64,000 nucleotides of DNA from DTDR01 sp964505415 (lineage in GTDB: Bacteria; Hydrothermota; Tepidihabitantia; Tepidihabitantales; DTDR01), in contig CAZDHW010000008.1 in assembly GCA_964505415.1 (NCBI GenBank), positions 4,708 to 68,707 of the forward strand, in the 5' to 3' direction. Of this stretch, positions 9,154-17,042 are shown piece by piece. The translations under genes and the position numbers were made by a program. The stretch's first letter is position 1. Each line of letters begins with the position of its first letter. The notes under the pieces are model-generated. The model had not been told where the DNA came from and made no database searches. It saw only the letters and a program-made list of their open reading frames with translations.

Positions 9154-9424
9154 AAGGGATGTTTTTTCTTTTTGACAATTCCAAGAGAGGTTAAGGACTT
9201 ACTTTTAGTTTACATAATGCTTCTTAAAGAAAGTGAGAAGTTTAATATAAGAAAAACTTAAGCCGGAAAATTATAATTTAAGATGGAATGAGACGATAAA
9301 AAAGTTATTGTGGGATTTATTTTTTTATTTAAAGACAAAGATTTTAGAGAGATTAAAAAGACGATTATTTTATTCTGATGCAAAAATTTTTCCATTAAGA
9401 GCAGGTCTAATAAATGGTAAATAA
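9154..9424 (+). pseudogene. possible decayed gene remnant, two overlapping frames
   Basis: Two open segments overlap in different frames. The first (9154-9261) encodes FLTIPREVKDLLLVY and LKESEKFNIRK; the second (9251-9424) encodes LKPENYNLRWNETIKKLLW and ends LFYSDAKIFPLRAGLINGK. Both look protein-like and join naturally with one frameshift near 9250, as expected for the 3' end of a dead gene. The style recalls C-terminal parts of family 2 glycosyltransferases, but I cannot support that firmly. Neither segment has a start codon with a ribosome binding site. Confidence 0.35.
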
Positions 9425-9461
9425 GATTTTTTTAATTGATTAAAAATAAAATAGATATTTA

Positions 9462-9489
9462 TTGACTTTTTTGTAAAAATTTCTATACT
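9462..9489 (+). promoter_or_regulatory. promoter of the 9527 lipoprotein gene
   Basis: TTGACT (9462-9467), 16-base spacer, TATACT (9484-9489). The leader of about 30 bases carries AAGGAGG (9514-9520) ahead of ATG 9527. Confidence 0.8.
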
Positions 9490-9526
9490 TTTTCAATGTT
9501 TAATAATCCAATTAAGGAGGAAAAAA

Positions 9527-10204
9527 ATGAAAAAAGCGGCATTTTTTATTTTTTTAATCTTTTTAGCTTGCTCACTCTTTAAAAAGGAAGAAGAGGTTAT
9601 GCCTTTAGAAGTTGACAATTGGTGGGCTTATCAGGTTACTACTCAAGGTAAAATGATGCCTAAGGAAATTCTCAAAGCCTTTAAAAAATTCTCTTCACCA
9701 GGTACTTATATTGACACGATGAGAATAATTGGTAAACAGACGATAGAAGGGGTTGATGGTTATGTTAATTATTCAACTTATAATGAAGATACCACTGGAA
9801 TATTTTATTACAAAAATGATTATCTTTGGTATTATTATCCAGATGAGAAAATAAGCGAAAAGGTATTTCCCCAAAAACCAAAGATTGGTGATAGTTGGGT
9901 TGGCTATGAAGAGAAAGAAGATATTGGTGATTGGGATATGGACGGAATAAATGATTCAATGGCAATAAAGACTGAATATACAATTATTAGTAAAGAGAAT
10001 ATTAATGTAATTGCTGGTAGTTTTAAAGATGCCTACCGTACACAAATAGTTGCCAGCGTAAAAGTTTGGTATTCCAGTAGTAATCAATGGCAGACGGAGG
10101 CTGCTTTAACCGGCACTATATGGTTAAAAACTAATGTGGGTATATTAAAAATGGAAATTCCTGAGTTTGAAACTCAGGAGCTTATGGCTTATAAAGTGAA
10201 GTAA
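9527..10204 (+). CDS. lipoprotein, first of two tandem paralogues
   Basis: 225 residues. A signal peptide ends in the lipobox LACS, so Cys15 is the predicted lipidation site. EVMPLEVDNWWAYQV follows, then a beta-rich body with GVDGYVNYSTYNEDTTGIFYY. A DWDMDGINDS loop (about 144-153) has the D-x-D-x-D-G pattern of calcium-binding EF-hand or dockerin-type loops. It is clearly homologous to the next gene over its whole length. No enzymatic motif is seen. An envelope-bound, calcium-binding protein is inference; I do not recognise a named family. Confidence 0.75.
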   Translation: MKKAAFFIFLIFLACSLFKKEEEVMPLEVDNWWAYQVTTQGKMMPKEILKAFKKFSSPGTYIDTMRIIGKQTIEGVDGYVNYSTYNEDTTGIFYYKNDYLWYYYPDEKISEKVFPQKPKIGDSWVGYEEKEDIGDWDMDGINDSMAIKTEYTIISKENINVIAGSFKDAYRTQIVASVKVWYSSSNQWQTEAALTGTIWLKTNVGILKMEIPEFETQELMAYKVK

Positions 10205-10209
10205 TTTTT

Positions 10210-10229
10210 TTATCTCTTAAAAGAGATAA
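10210..10229. repeat. 9-base-stem hairpin between the two lipoprotein genes
   Basis: TTATCTCTT (10210-10218), 2-base loop, AAGAGATAA (10221-10229), six bases after the 9527 gene's stop. There is no T-run on the + strand side, so it may be a weak terminator or a 3'-end stabilising hairpin. Confidence 0.45.
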
Positions 10230-10233
10230 GGGC

Positions 10234-10261
10234 TTGGTTTAAGATAATTAATATTTAAAAT
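10234..10261 (+). promoter_or_regulatory. promoter of the 10277 lipoprotein gene
   Basis: TTGGTT (10234-10239), 16-base spacer, TAAAAT (10256-10261). AAGGAGGG (10266-10273) lies just after it, four bases before ATG 10277, so the leader would be short. Confidence 0.55.
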
Positions 10262-10276
10262 TAAAAAGGAGGGAAG

Positions 10277-10969
10277 ATGAAAAAAATATTATTCTTGGCT
10301 TTTCTTATTATCTTTTCTTGCTCACTTTTCAAAAAAGAAAAGGAAGAGGTAATGCCTTTAGCGGTTGATAATTTTTGGGTTTATCAATATCTTGAGGAAA
10401 AAACTTTTAAGAAAGGAAGTTCTTTGCCCAGATATTTCTTAAGAAGTTTAAGCAATTTATCACAGTCAGAGATTGATACCTTAAAATTGGTTGCTAAAGA
10501 GAGTATTGAAGGGGTTGATGGCTATGTTGGCTTTTCTACTTTAGAAGAAGATACCTTAGGAATATTTTATTACCAGAATGATTATCTTTGGCTCTATTCT
10601 TATGATGAGGAATTAAGTATGAAGCTCTTTCCGCAAAAGCCAAATATTGGTGATAAATGGATTTCTTACGAGGATAAAAGAAAAACAACGGATTTTGATG
10701 GCGACGGTAAAGAAGATTCAATAAATTTTATTTATGAAGATTCAATAATTGGTAAGGAAGAAGTTTCGGTTCCCGTTGGTAATTTTAAAGATTGTTATCG
10801 GGTTGAAGAGAAAGAGATTTATAAAAGGTGGTATTCAACTAATGGTCAATGGAAAATTGAAGCTACTGAAGTTTTTCGTTATTCTTGGGTAAAAATGGGT
10901 ATTGGATTTGTAAAAATAGAAATACCGGAAGAAGGGACTTACGAATTAATCGTTTACCAGATAAAATAG
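10277..10969 (+). CDS. lipoprotein, second of two tandem paralogues
   Basis: 230 residues. The signal peptide ends with lipobox IFSCS. EVMPLAVDNFWVYQY, GVDGYVGFSTLEEDTLGIFYY and KLFPQKPNIGDKWISYED match the 9527 protein, showing tandem duplication and divergence. The loop DFDGDGKEDS (about 136-145) is an even better D-x-D-x-D-G calcium-type loop than in its sister. It ends directly against the TTG start of pdxA, so pdxA may be translated from the same mRNA. Function is unknown; envelope location is inferred from the lipobox. Confidence 0.75.
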   Translation: MKKILFLAFLIIFSCSLFKKEKEEVMPLAVDNFWVYQYLEEKTFKKGSSLPRYFLRSLSNLSQSEIDTLKLVAKESIEGVDGYVGFSTLEEDTLGIFYYQNDYLWLYSYDEELSMKLFPQKPNIGDKWISYEDKRKTTDFDGDGKEDSINFIYEDSIIGKEEVSVPVGNFKDCYRVEEKEIYKRWYSTNGQWKIEATEVFRYSWVKMGIGFVKIEIPEEGTYELIVYQIK

Positions 10970-11887
10970 TTGCTTTTAATAACCTTAGGCGAGATTTCGG
11001 GAATTGGTCCAGAAATTACTTTAAAGGCAATAAGATATTTTCCGCCGGAAAAGATAAAAATAATTGGCTCTTTTGGTATTTTAGAAAAGACAAAGAGAAA
11101 ATTAAAATTAGCTATTGATTTTGAACCTTATCTTTTAAACTTAGTCAAAGATACTGATTTCTCTTTCGGAAAACCAACAGAAAAAACTGCTAAATATGCC
11201 TTAGAATCCTTAACAGTTGCCCTTTCTTTGATAAAAGAAAAAAAAGCCTTGGGGATAATAACCGCTCCCATTTGTAAAGATAATTTAAGAAAAATTGGTT
11301 TTTCTTATCCCGGTCATACCGAATTTTTTGCCGAAAATTTTAAAATAAAAAAATATACCCTTTTGGCTTATACAAAATATTTTAAGGTTTGTTTTGTTAC
11401 TTTGCACTTACCACTTTTTTTGGTAAAAAAAGAACTTGGTGTAGAAAAAATTTTTCATACTGCTTATTTACTTTATCAATTTCTTAATAAGATTGAAGGG
11501 ATAAAAAGACCAAAAATTCTCTTCTTCTCCTTCAATCCTCATCTTTTTGAATTTTCTTTGGGTGAAGAGGAGATGATAAAAAAAGCGATAAGAAGATTAA
11601 AAAGATTTCCGGGAGATTATGATATCAAACCAGCCGACACTTTACCTTATCTTTTAGGAAATTATGATGGTTTTGTTGCTTTGTACCATGACCAAGGAAT
11701 GATACCAGCAAAACTCTTGAGCCTTGGAAAAGGAGTAAATATTACCTTAGGATTACCTTTTATTAGAACTTCCCCTCTTCATGGTGCCGGTTTAGATATT
11801 GCTGGAAAAAATCTTGCGGAAGAAAAAAGTATGGTGATGGCAATAAGATTGGCTCTTAAATGGTATAAAAAATTTTATAAGTTATAA
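10970..11887 (+). CDS. pdxA: 4-hydroxythreonine-4-phosphate dehydrogenase
   Basis: 305 residues. PdxA oxidises 4-phosphohydroxy-L-threonine in pyridoxal phosphate synthesis. Visible motifs are TLGEISGIGPEITLKA at the N-terminus, GIITAPICKDNLRKIGFSYPGHTEFFA with the substrate and metal-binding His, PHLFEFSLGEEE, ALYHDQGMIPAKLLS (metal His) and LPFIRTSPLHGAGLDIAGK. The start is TTG 10970, immediately after the TAG of the upstream gene, with no separate ribosome binding site, implying coupled translation. Its 3' end overlaps the convergent rsmG by 13 bases. Confidence 0.95.
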   Translation: MLLITLGEISGIGPEITLKAIRYFPPEKIKIIGSFGILEKTKRKLKLAIDFEPYLLNLVKDTDFSFGKPTEKTAKYALESLTVALSLIKEKKALGIITAPICKDNLRKIGFSYPGHTEFFAENFKIKKYTLLAYTKYFKVCFVTLHLPLFLVKKELGVEKIFHTAYLLYQFLNKIEGIKRPKILFFSFNPHLFEFSLGEEEMIKKAIRRLKRFPGDYDIKPADTLPYLLGNYDGFVALYHDQGMIPAKLLSLGKGVNITLGLPFIRTSPLHGAGLDIAGKNLAEEKSMVMAIRLALKWYKKFYKL

Positions 11888-12543
11888 GCGTCTACTTTCT
11901 CTAAAATCAATAGACTCCTTACCAATCGGATATGTTCGTAACGAAATTTTACAATATCTTTCTTTTGGTATCCGGTTCGGGCTAAAAGCTTTTCGCTTTC
12001 TTTTAACTCCCTTTCAATCACCTTTGTTTTTTTATAAAGAATAAGCATATTCGGTTTTAGATTATTCTCCTTACTTTGAAGCCATTTTAAAGTCTTTCTT
12101 AAAGGCGCAACCAAGCGAGAGATAAGGATATCAAATTTTATATTTTTAATCTCTTCCAATCGTTGATTGAGAACATAGCAATCTTTTAAATCCAATTCGA
12201 GGACAACCTTTTCTAAAAAAACGGCTTTTTTATGTTTTGATTCAATAAGATATACTTTTAAATCCGGACGAAAGATTCTGATAATAACACCGGGAAAGCC
12301 GGCACCGCTACCTAAATCGGCCACAGTTTTATTTTCTGGTAAGAGCTTGGTAACTACGGCTGAATCAACAAAATGGTATTTTATTAATCTTTCCGTGTCT
12401 TTTAAAGAATAAAGATTAAGCCTTTCCCGTTCACTTAAAAGGAGTTTATGATATTTTACCAGTTTTTCTAATTTCTCATCGTCTAAAAAAATTCCGAAGG
12501 AGGCGAGAATTTTGTCAAACTGGCTCCAGGTTATGTCCGCCAT
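11875..12543 (-). CDS. rsmG: 16S rRNA (guanine527-N7)-methyltransferase
   Basis: 222 residues. RsmG methylates G527 of 16S rRNA using S-adenosylmethionine. Visible are the N-terminal helical region with KYHKLLLSERERLNLYS, the SAM-binding VADLGSGAGFPGVIIRIFRP, YLIESKHKKAVFLEKV and the SRLVAPLRKTLKW segment. Length and layout are normal. It is adjacent, with no gap, to the binding-protein gene upstream, so it is probably the second gene of that transcript. It overlaps pdxA tail to tail. Confidence 0.95.
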   Translation of the reverse strand: MADITWSQFDKILASFGIFLDDEKLEKLVKYHKLLLSERERLNLYSLKDTERLIKYHFVDSAVVTKLLPENKTVADLGSGAGFPGVIIRIFRPDLKVYLIESKHKKAVFLEKVVLELDLKDCYVLNQRLEEIKNIKFDILISRLVAPLRKTLKWLQSKENNLKPNMLILYKKTKVIERELKESEKLLARTGYQKKDIVKFRYEHIRLVRSLLILEKVDAYNL

Positions 12544-13680
12544 TTACGGATGGATGGTAGTCACATAGGTTGCTTTACCATTTTTATATTGCATAATTAC
12601 TGCATCCTTTATTGGATTACCATTTTCGTCAAAAACAATCTTGCCGGAGACAGTATTAAACTCTTTTATATTTTCTAAGGCTTCCCTTATCTTATCCGGT
12701 TCAAAAGAGTTTGCTTTGATGATTGCTGTCAAAAGTAAATTAGTAGCATCGTAAGCCAAAGTGGCTAAGGCATCAGGGACTTTACCGTATCTTTCTTGAT
12801 ATTTTTTCACCCATTCCTGGACTTCCTTTCTTGGGTCTTCGGGTGAATAATGGTTGGTGAAATAGCCTCCTTCAATTGCTTCGCCAGCAATTTTGATAAT
12901 ATCGGGTGAATCCCAACCATCACCACCCATTAAAATAGATTTTATTCCCAATTGCCTTGCCTGTTTGGCAATCAAACCAACTTTCGTATAATAATCGGGT
13001 AAAAAGAGGATGTCAGGATTAAGTTGCTTTACCTTCGTTAACAAAGCGGAAAAATCAACATCATCTTTGGAATAAGATTCAAAAAGTAAAACCTTGCCAC
13101 CCCCTTCTTCAAAAGATGCTTTAAAATATTCTGCCAATCCTTTCACATAGTCATTACCAACATCATAAAGAATAGCGGCGGTTTTTTTATTTAGATTTTT
13201 TAAGGCAAAAGTTGCGGCTACCTTTCCTTGGAAAGGGTCGATAAAACAAGCCCGAAAAACATATTTTTTCCTTGTTCCGTCTTCCCTTACAGTTACCTTC
13301 GGATTGGTTGATGTTGGGGTAATCATCACAATTTTTGCCTGCTCACAAATTTCCGAAACCGGAATTGACGCCTTAGAAGCCACTGAGCCGATAATTGCCT
13401 TTACCTTATCCTGATTAATTAGTTTGTAAGCCGCATTAGCCGCTTCGGTTGGGTCATTTTTATCATCACAAATAACATATTCAATCTTCTTATTTAAAAT
13501 CCCGCCTTTCTGATTGGCTTCTTCAATTGCTAATAAGAAGGCATTTTTTACCGATTCACCAAAGGTTTTAACATCACCAGTTAAAGGAGCAATCAAACCA
13601 ATTTTTAACTTTTCTCCTTTTTCACAAAAAAATATTAATGTTGAGAAAAGAATTAACAAAGAGTATAAAAATTTTCTCAT
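12544..13680 (-). CDS. ABC transporter substrate-binding lipoprotein, branched-chain amino acid (LivJ) type
   Basis: 378 residues of the periplasmic binding protein type I fold. The N-terminal signal is followed by a lipobox-like FFC (Cys19), then KIGLIAPLTGDVKTFGESVKN, AIEEANQKGG, KAIIGSVASKASIPVSEICE, VFRACFIDPFQG, PDILFLPDYYTKVGLIAKQA and a C-terminal FNTVSGKIVFDENGNPIKDA, all hallmarks of LivJ/LivK-like receptors. No permease or ATPase gene is in the window, so either the transporter lies elsewhere or the protein has another role. It has its own promoter and GGGAGG site, unlike the downstream rsmG. Confidence 0.9.
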   Translation of the reverse strand: MRKFLYSLLILFSTLIFFCEKGEKLKIGLIAPLTGDVKTFGESVKNAFLLAIEEANQKGGILNKKIEYVICDDKNDPTEAANAAYKLINQDKVKAIIGSVASKASIPVSEICEQAKIVMITPTSTNPKVTVREDGTRKKYVFRACFIDPFQGKVAATFALKNLNKKTAAILYDVGNDYVKGLAEYFKASFEEGGGKVLLFESYSKDDVDFSALLTKVKQLNPDILFLPDYYTKVGLIAKQARQLGIKSILMGGDGWDSPDIIKIAGEAIEGGYFTNHYSPEDPRKEVQEWVKKYQERYGKVPDALATLAYDATNLLLTAIIKANSFEPDKIREALENIKEFNTVSGKIVFDENGNPIKDAVIMQYKNGKATYVTTIHP

Positions 13681-13702
13681 TTTAACCTCCCATTAAAATA
13701 TA

Positions 13703-13730
13703 ATAATAATGATGATTAGCCAAAAATCAA
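13703..13730 (-). promoter_or_regulatory. promoter of the binding-protein gene
   Basis: On the minus strand, TTGATT (13725-13730), 16-base spacer, TATTAT (13703-13708). The leader carries GGGAGG (13686-13691) before ATG 13680. Confidence 0.6.
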
Positions 13731-13739
13731 TAATTTTAA

Positions 13740-13767
13740 TTGAAAATGGCATAAATTTTGATATAAT
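13740..13767 (+). promoter_or_regulatory. promoter of the pgs operon, leaderless arrangement
   Basis: TTGAAA (13740-13745), 16-base spacer, TATAAT (13762-13767). The ATG of pgsB (13776) lies eight bases after the -10 box, about where transcription should begin. No ribosome binding site is present. Confidence 0.75.
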
Positions 13768-13775
13768 AATTATCA

Positions 13776-14957
13776 ATGATTTTTCTTTCAGTTATTTTAA
13801 TAATTTTTCTTATTTATCTATTTTTCGAGATTGAAACTCACCAGAGGAATGTTAATAAAATAAAAATAAGAATTTTGGTTAATGGTACCCGGGGTAAGTC
13901 ATCAACCACCCGTTTAATTGCTGGTGGTTTAAAAGAAAATAACAAAAAAGTTGTTTGCAAAACTACCGGTACCCAACCAAGATTAGTTATCTTTGGAAAA
14001 GAATATCCGATCGTTCGGTTAGGAAGGGCTAATATTATTGAAGAAAAAAAGATATTTAAAAGAATTGCCAAAGAAGAAGCCGAAATTAGTGTTACTGAAT
14101 GTATGGCCTTAGTTCCGGAATATCAAAAAATCTACAATGAGAAACTGGTTTCTCCTCACATTACGGTAATTACCAATGTGCGCAATGACCATTTGGAGGT
14201 GATGGGGCCAACCTTAAAAGATGTGGCCAGCAACTTAGCGAAAACAATTCCGAAAAATGGCGTCCTGTTTATTCTGCGTGATGAAAACTATTTAGAAATA
14301 TTTGAAAAAGAAGCCAAAAAGAAAAATTGTCAAATTTATTATGTTGATAAAAATATAGTTGACGAAAAGATGATGGCTGGTTTTTCCTATTTAGAACATA
14401 AAGAAAATGTGGCGCTTGCCTTGGCCGTCTGTGAATATTTGGGTTGCGAAAGAGAGAAAGCCCTTTTAGGAATGAAAAAGATTCCTCCTGATCCTGGGGT
14501 TTTAAGAATCTACGAAATAAAAATCAATAACAACTTTTTATATTTTGTCAATACCATGGCAGCCAATGACCCGGATTCTATTTTTTATCTTTGGGAAAGG
14601 TTTCAAAAATTTAAATTTGATAAAAAAATTATCTTAATGAACTGCCGTCCTGACCGGGTAGAAAGGAGTGAGCAGTTGGGCGTTTTAATAAACGAAAAAT
14701 TTTCTGCCGATTACTATTTGGCTACTGGTTTTTTAACCAAACCTTTTTTAAATAAATTAAAAAAGTCTAATGTTTTTGATTTAGAAAAAAAGGAACCACA
14801 AGAGGTATTTTCTTTTGTTAAAGAAATTGTTGAGAATTATAAAGAAAATAAAAGGTGGCTTCTTTTTGCTACCGGTAATATTGTTGGGTATGGAGAAAAA
14901 TTAGTTTTGGAATTTCAAAAATATGGCAAGGAGGTTGATTATTCTTTATGGTGGTAA
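13776..14957 (+). CDS. pgsB: poly-gamma-glutamate synthase subunit PgsB/CapB
   Basis: 393 residues. An N-terminal membrane helix (2-20) precedes a Mur-ligase-type ATPase domain: GTRGKSSTTRLIAG (P-loop at 37-44), TTGTQPR, EISVTECMALVPEYQ, TNVRNDHLEVMGPT, and ILMNCRPDRVERSEQLG. PgsB/CapB ligates glutamate (or possibly another amino acid) into a polymer on the membrane. Length and motif order match the family. It overlaps pgsC by ten bases and heads a six-gene operon. No PgsA/CapA-type gene is present in the cluster. Confidence 0.93.
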   Translation: MIFLSVILIIFLIYLFFEIETHQRNVNKIKIRILVNGTRGKSSTTRLIAGGLKENNKKVVCKTTGTQPRLVIFGKEYPIVRLGRANIIEEKKIFKRIAKEEAEISVTECMALVPEYQKIYNEKLVSPHITVITNVRNDHLEVMGPTLKDVASNLAKTIPKNGVLFILRDENYLEIFEKEAKKKNCQIYYVDKNIVDEKMMAGFSYLEHKENVALALAVCEYLGCEREKALLGMKKIPPDPGVLRIYEIKINNNFLYFVNTMAANDPDSIFYLWERFQKFKFDKKIILMNCRPDRVERSEQLGVLINEKFSADYYLATGFLTKPFLNKLKKSNVFDLEKKEPQEVFSFVKEIVENYKENKRWLLFATGNIVGYGEKLVLEFQKYGKEVDYSLWW

Positions 14958-15406
14958 TTGAAGGAATAGGTTTAGGAATGTTTTTAAGTTTTTTTATGAC
15001 CGAGACAATTGGTTTGGCAGCCGGAGGAATTGTTGTTCCTGGTTATTTAGCCTTAAATCTCCATTATCCCTTTAAAATAATTTTGACCTTGGCGGTCGCT
15101 TTATTAGTTTATTTAATTAATTGGCTATTAGGGAAAAAGGTTATTCTTTATGGAAGAAGATTGCTTTTGCTTTCGGTTATTTGGGGTTATCTTTTTGGTT
15201 ATCTTTTTAAACTTTTTCCACCAATAAGTTTGCAAAAAGAGGTATTAAATTGGGAAGTGATTGGTTATGTGATTCCCGGTCTTTTGGCTTATTGGTCAGC
15301 TCGGCAAGGAATTATTGAAACATTTTCGACAGCCGTTGTTGGGAGTGTAATTACCCGTTTATTATTAATTCTGATTAATAGCGGAAAGGTCGCAATTTTT
15401 AAATGA
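14948..15406 (+). CDS. pgsC: poly-gamma-glutamate biosynthesis protein PgsC/CapC
   Basis: 152 residues, almost entirely hydrophobic, with about four to five helices. IGLGMFLSFFMTETIGLAAG and VVPGYLALNLHYPFKI near the N-terminus are typical of PgsC/CapC, the integral membrane partner of PgsB. It overlaps pgsB at the start and the next gene at the end by four bases (ATGA), so translation is coupled. Confidence 0.93.
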   Translation: MVVIEGIGLGMFLSFFMTETIGLAAGGIVVPGYLALNLHYPFKIILTLAVALLVYLINWLLGKKVILYGRRLLLLSVIWGYLFGYLFKLFPPISLQKEVLNWEVIGYVIPGLLAYWSARQGIIETFSTAVVGSVITRLLLILINSGKVAIFK

Positions 15407-16341
15407 GAAAAAGGGTAGGCAAGGTTAATAAATTTATTTTGCTTTTTTATGCCCTTTTAGCGATTTTTTTCTTTTTTATTTTGACAATAACCATTAAAGA
15501 TAAAGAAGGTAAATATCTAAAAGAAAAGAAAACTGCGGTTTTATTAGCCGATTCGGCTTTTAAAATTGTTAAAGCTTATCGGTTAAATAATGGGATTCCG
15601 TTTGATATTCTTAATGACCCGAAGGAGACTGGGCTTATTGGTGTTCCTTATTCAATTATTACTTATGAGGAAGTTAATTTAGATTTAGTTAAAGCTTCGA
15701 TGACGGCTAATTACGCTGCCCTTTTTGTTGAACTTTTAAAAGAAAAAAAATTAAAAGAGAATGATAGTTTAATCGTTTATCTTGACGGTAGTTTTCCGGC
15801 TTTAAATATCTCCCTTCTTTCGGCAATAAAAATCTTAAAAATAAAACCAATAATCTTTTTGAGTGTGGCTTCTGCTTCTTATGGTGCCAATCTTCCTAAT
15901 TTTACTTTTTTAGAAATATTAGATACTTTAAATAAGGCTAAAATTTTTGAGTTTTATGTTGATTACGCTTTAATTGGTGGTCATGACCAAATGGGTAGCG
16001 GTCTTTCTTTTGAGGCGCGGGAGTTTATCAAAGAGAAGGTTTCTTTTTATAAAATAAAATTGATAACCAAAGAAGAAAAAGATATTTTTTTAGCGAAGTT
16101 TAAAAATAAACCGCTAATAGAAATTGCTTATGATAAGATAAATCCGAAAAAATTAAAAGAAGAATATGAGATAAAAGAAGAGTTGTTTAAAGGGAGGTTG
16201 TTTTATGAAAAAAGGTATTCTTTGTTTTTGACTTTTTGTTTTTTAGCAATTTTATTAATTCTTCTTTATTTGATTATCAAATATGATTGGGAATATTACT
16301 TGTTAAAAAAGAGCGAAGAGATTTATAAGGAGGGAATATGA
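15403..16341 (+). CDS. poly-gamma-glutamate system protein (PgsW-like)
   Basis: 312 residues. One transmembrane helix lies near the N-terminus (about 11-27) and another near the C-terminus (about 275-295), with a soluble domain between: GLIGVPYSIITYEEV, SLIVYLDGSFPALNISLLSA, IIFLSVASASYGANLPNFTF and YALIGGHDQMGSGLSFEARE. Proteins of this layout are found beside PgsB and PgsC in gram-negative and thermophilic lineages and are annotated poly-gamma-glutamate system protein. The biochemical role is not established. It sits in tight overlap with pgsC and with the following secreted gene. Confidence 0.8.
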   Translation: MRKRVGKVNKFILLFYALLAIFFFFILTITIKDKEGKYLKEKKTAVLLADSAFKIVKAYRLNNGIPFDILNDPKETGLIGVPYSIITYEEVNLDLVKASMTANYAALFVELLKEKKLKENDSLIVYLDGSFPALNISLLSAIKILKIKPIIFLSVASASYGANLPNFTFLEILDTLNKAKIFEFYVDYALIGGHDQMGSGLSFEAREFIKEKVSFYKIKLITKEEKDIFLAKFKNKPLIEIAYDKINPKKLKEEYEIKEELFKGRLFYEKRYSLFLTFCFLAILLILLYLIIKYDWEYYLLKKSEEIYKEGI

Positions 16342-17042
16342 GTTTGCTTTTTTTACTTTTTTTATTTGCCGAAACCTTAGAAGTAAAAAATGCACCGATA
16401 GTTAAAATCCGGGTTTTAAAACCAATAGAAGAAGAGTATTATCTTTTAACCAAAGATAATCCAATTAAAATTAAGATAAGGGGACCAAATATTTTAAAGA
16501 TTTATACCCGTTTACTTTTCTTACCCGAAGGTCATGAGGAATTTTCTAAAAGCAGGAGCTATAAGCTTCTTTTGAAAACCTATGAGAAAGAATATATCTA
16601 CCATTTTCACACGGAAATTTCTTATTCTGCCTATGATAAAAGGAAAAGATATTATGGTAAATGGCGTTCGATAACTTACGAAGTCCCTTCGGGAATCCAC
16701 GAATATCAGTTATTTCTCTTTGATAGTCAAAAGGAGACAGTGGCCGTGAGGATAGAAGTAAAAAAACCGTCAGTATTTAAGGAGATTAAGGTTATTTCTC
16801 ATCTGGATACAACACCAATCAGAATAAAACTTTCTGGACCAAATGAATTCCAAATCAGATTTTTAACGAAAGAGAAGATTAAGATAAGCTATGAGATAAA
16901 AAAAGATAATGAAGTGATTTTAAAAGATACCTTAAAGAAAGTAATTCTTGACATCAAAGAAAAAGAAGCTGATATTTTAATCGATGTCCAGCCAATAGAA
17001 AAAATAAGTAAGATTAAAGTTTATGAGAAAAGAAGGTTTTAA
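16338..17042 (+). CDS. predicted exported beta-rich protein of the pgs operon
   Basis: 234 residues. A short signal peptide (1-13) is followed by two similar beta-sandwich-like units: the first contains NPIKIKIRGPNILKIYTRLLF (start near 40), the second TPIRIKLSGPNEFQIRFLT (near 159), so an internal duplication is likely. AAGGAGGG (16328-16335) precedes the ATG, which overlaps the previous stop. No catalytic motif was seen. Position suggests a periplasmic scaffold for polymer export, which is inference. I do not recognise a named family. Confidence 0.65.
   Translation: MSLLFLLFLFAETLEVKNAPIVKIRVLKPIEEEYYLLTKDNPIKIKIRGPNILKIYTRLLFLPEGHEEFSKSRSYKLLLKTYEKEYIYHFHTEISYSAYDKRKRYYGKWRSITYEVPSGIHEYQLFLFDSQKETVAVRIEVKKPSVFKEIKVISHLDTTPIRIKLSGPNEFQIRFLTKEKIKISYEIKKDNEVILKDTLKKVILDIKEKEADILIDVQPIEKISKIKVYEKRRF

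Larger units (their letters stand above)
8931..9526. other. 596-base region without an intact gene
   Basis: Low-complexity A+T-rich DNA. It contains a GC-richer patch (9120-9146, with CCCTGGACGGTCGGG), broken coding-like segments (9154-9424) and, at its right end, the promoter and ribosome binding site of the 9527 lipoprotein gene. No tRNA, CRISPR or convincing terminator was seen. Confidence 0.6.

Noticed and set aside
9174..9200. TTGACA-like -35 box in the 8931-9526 region
   Set aside because: No -10-like hexamer occurs 16-18 bases downstream and no gene follows.
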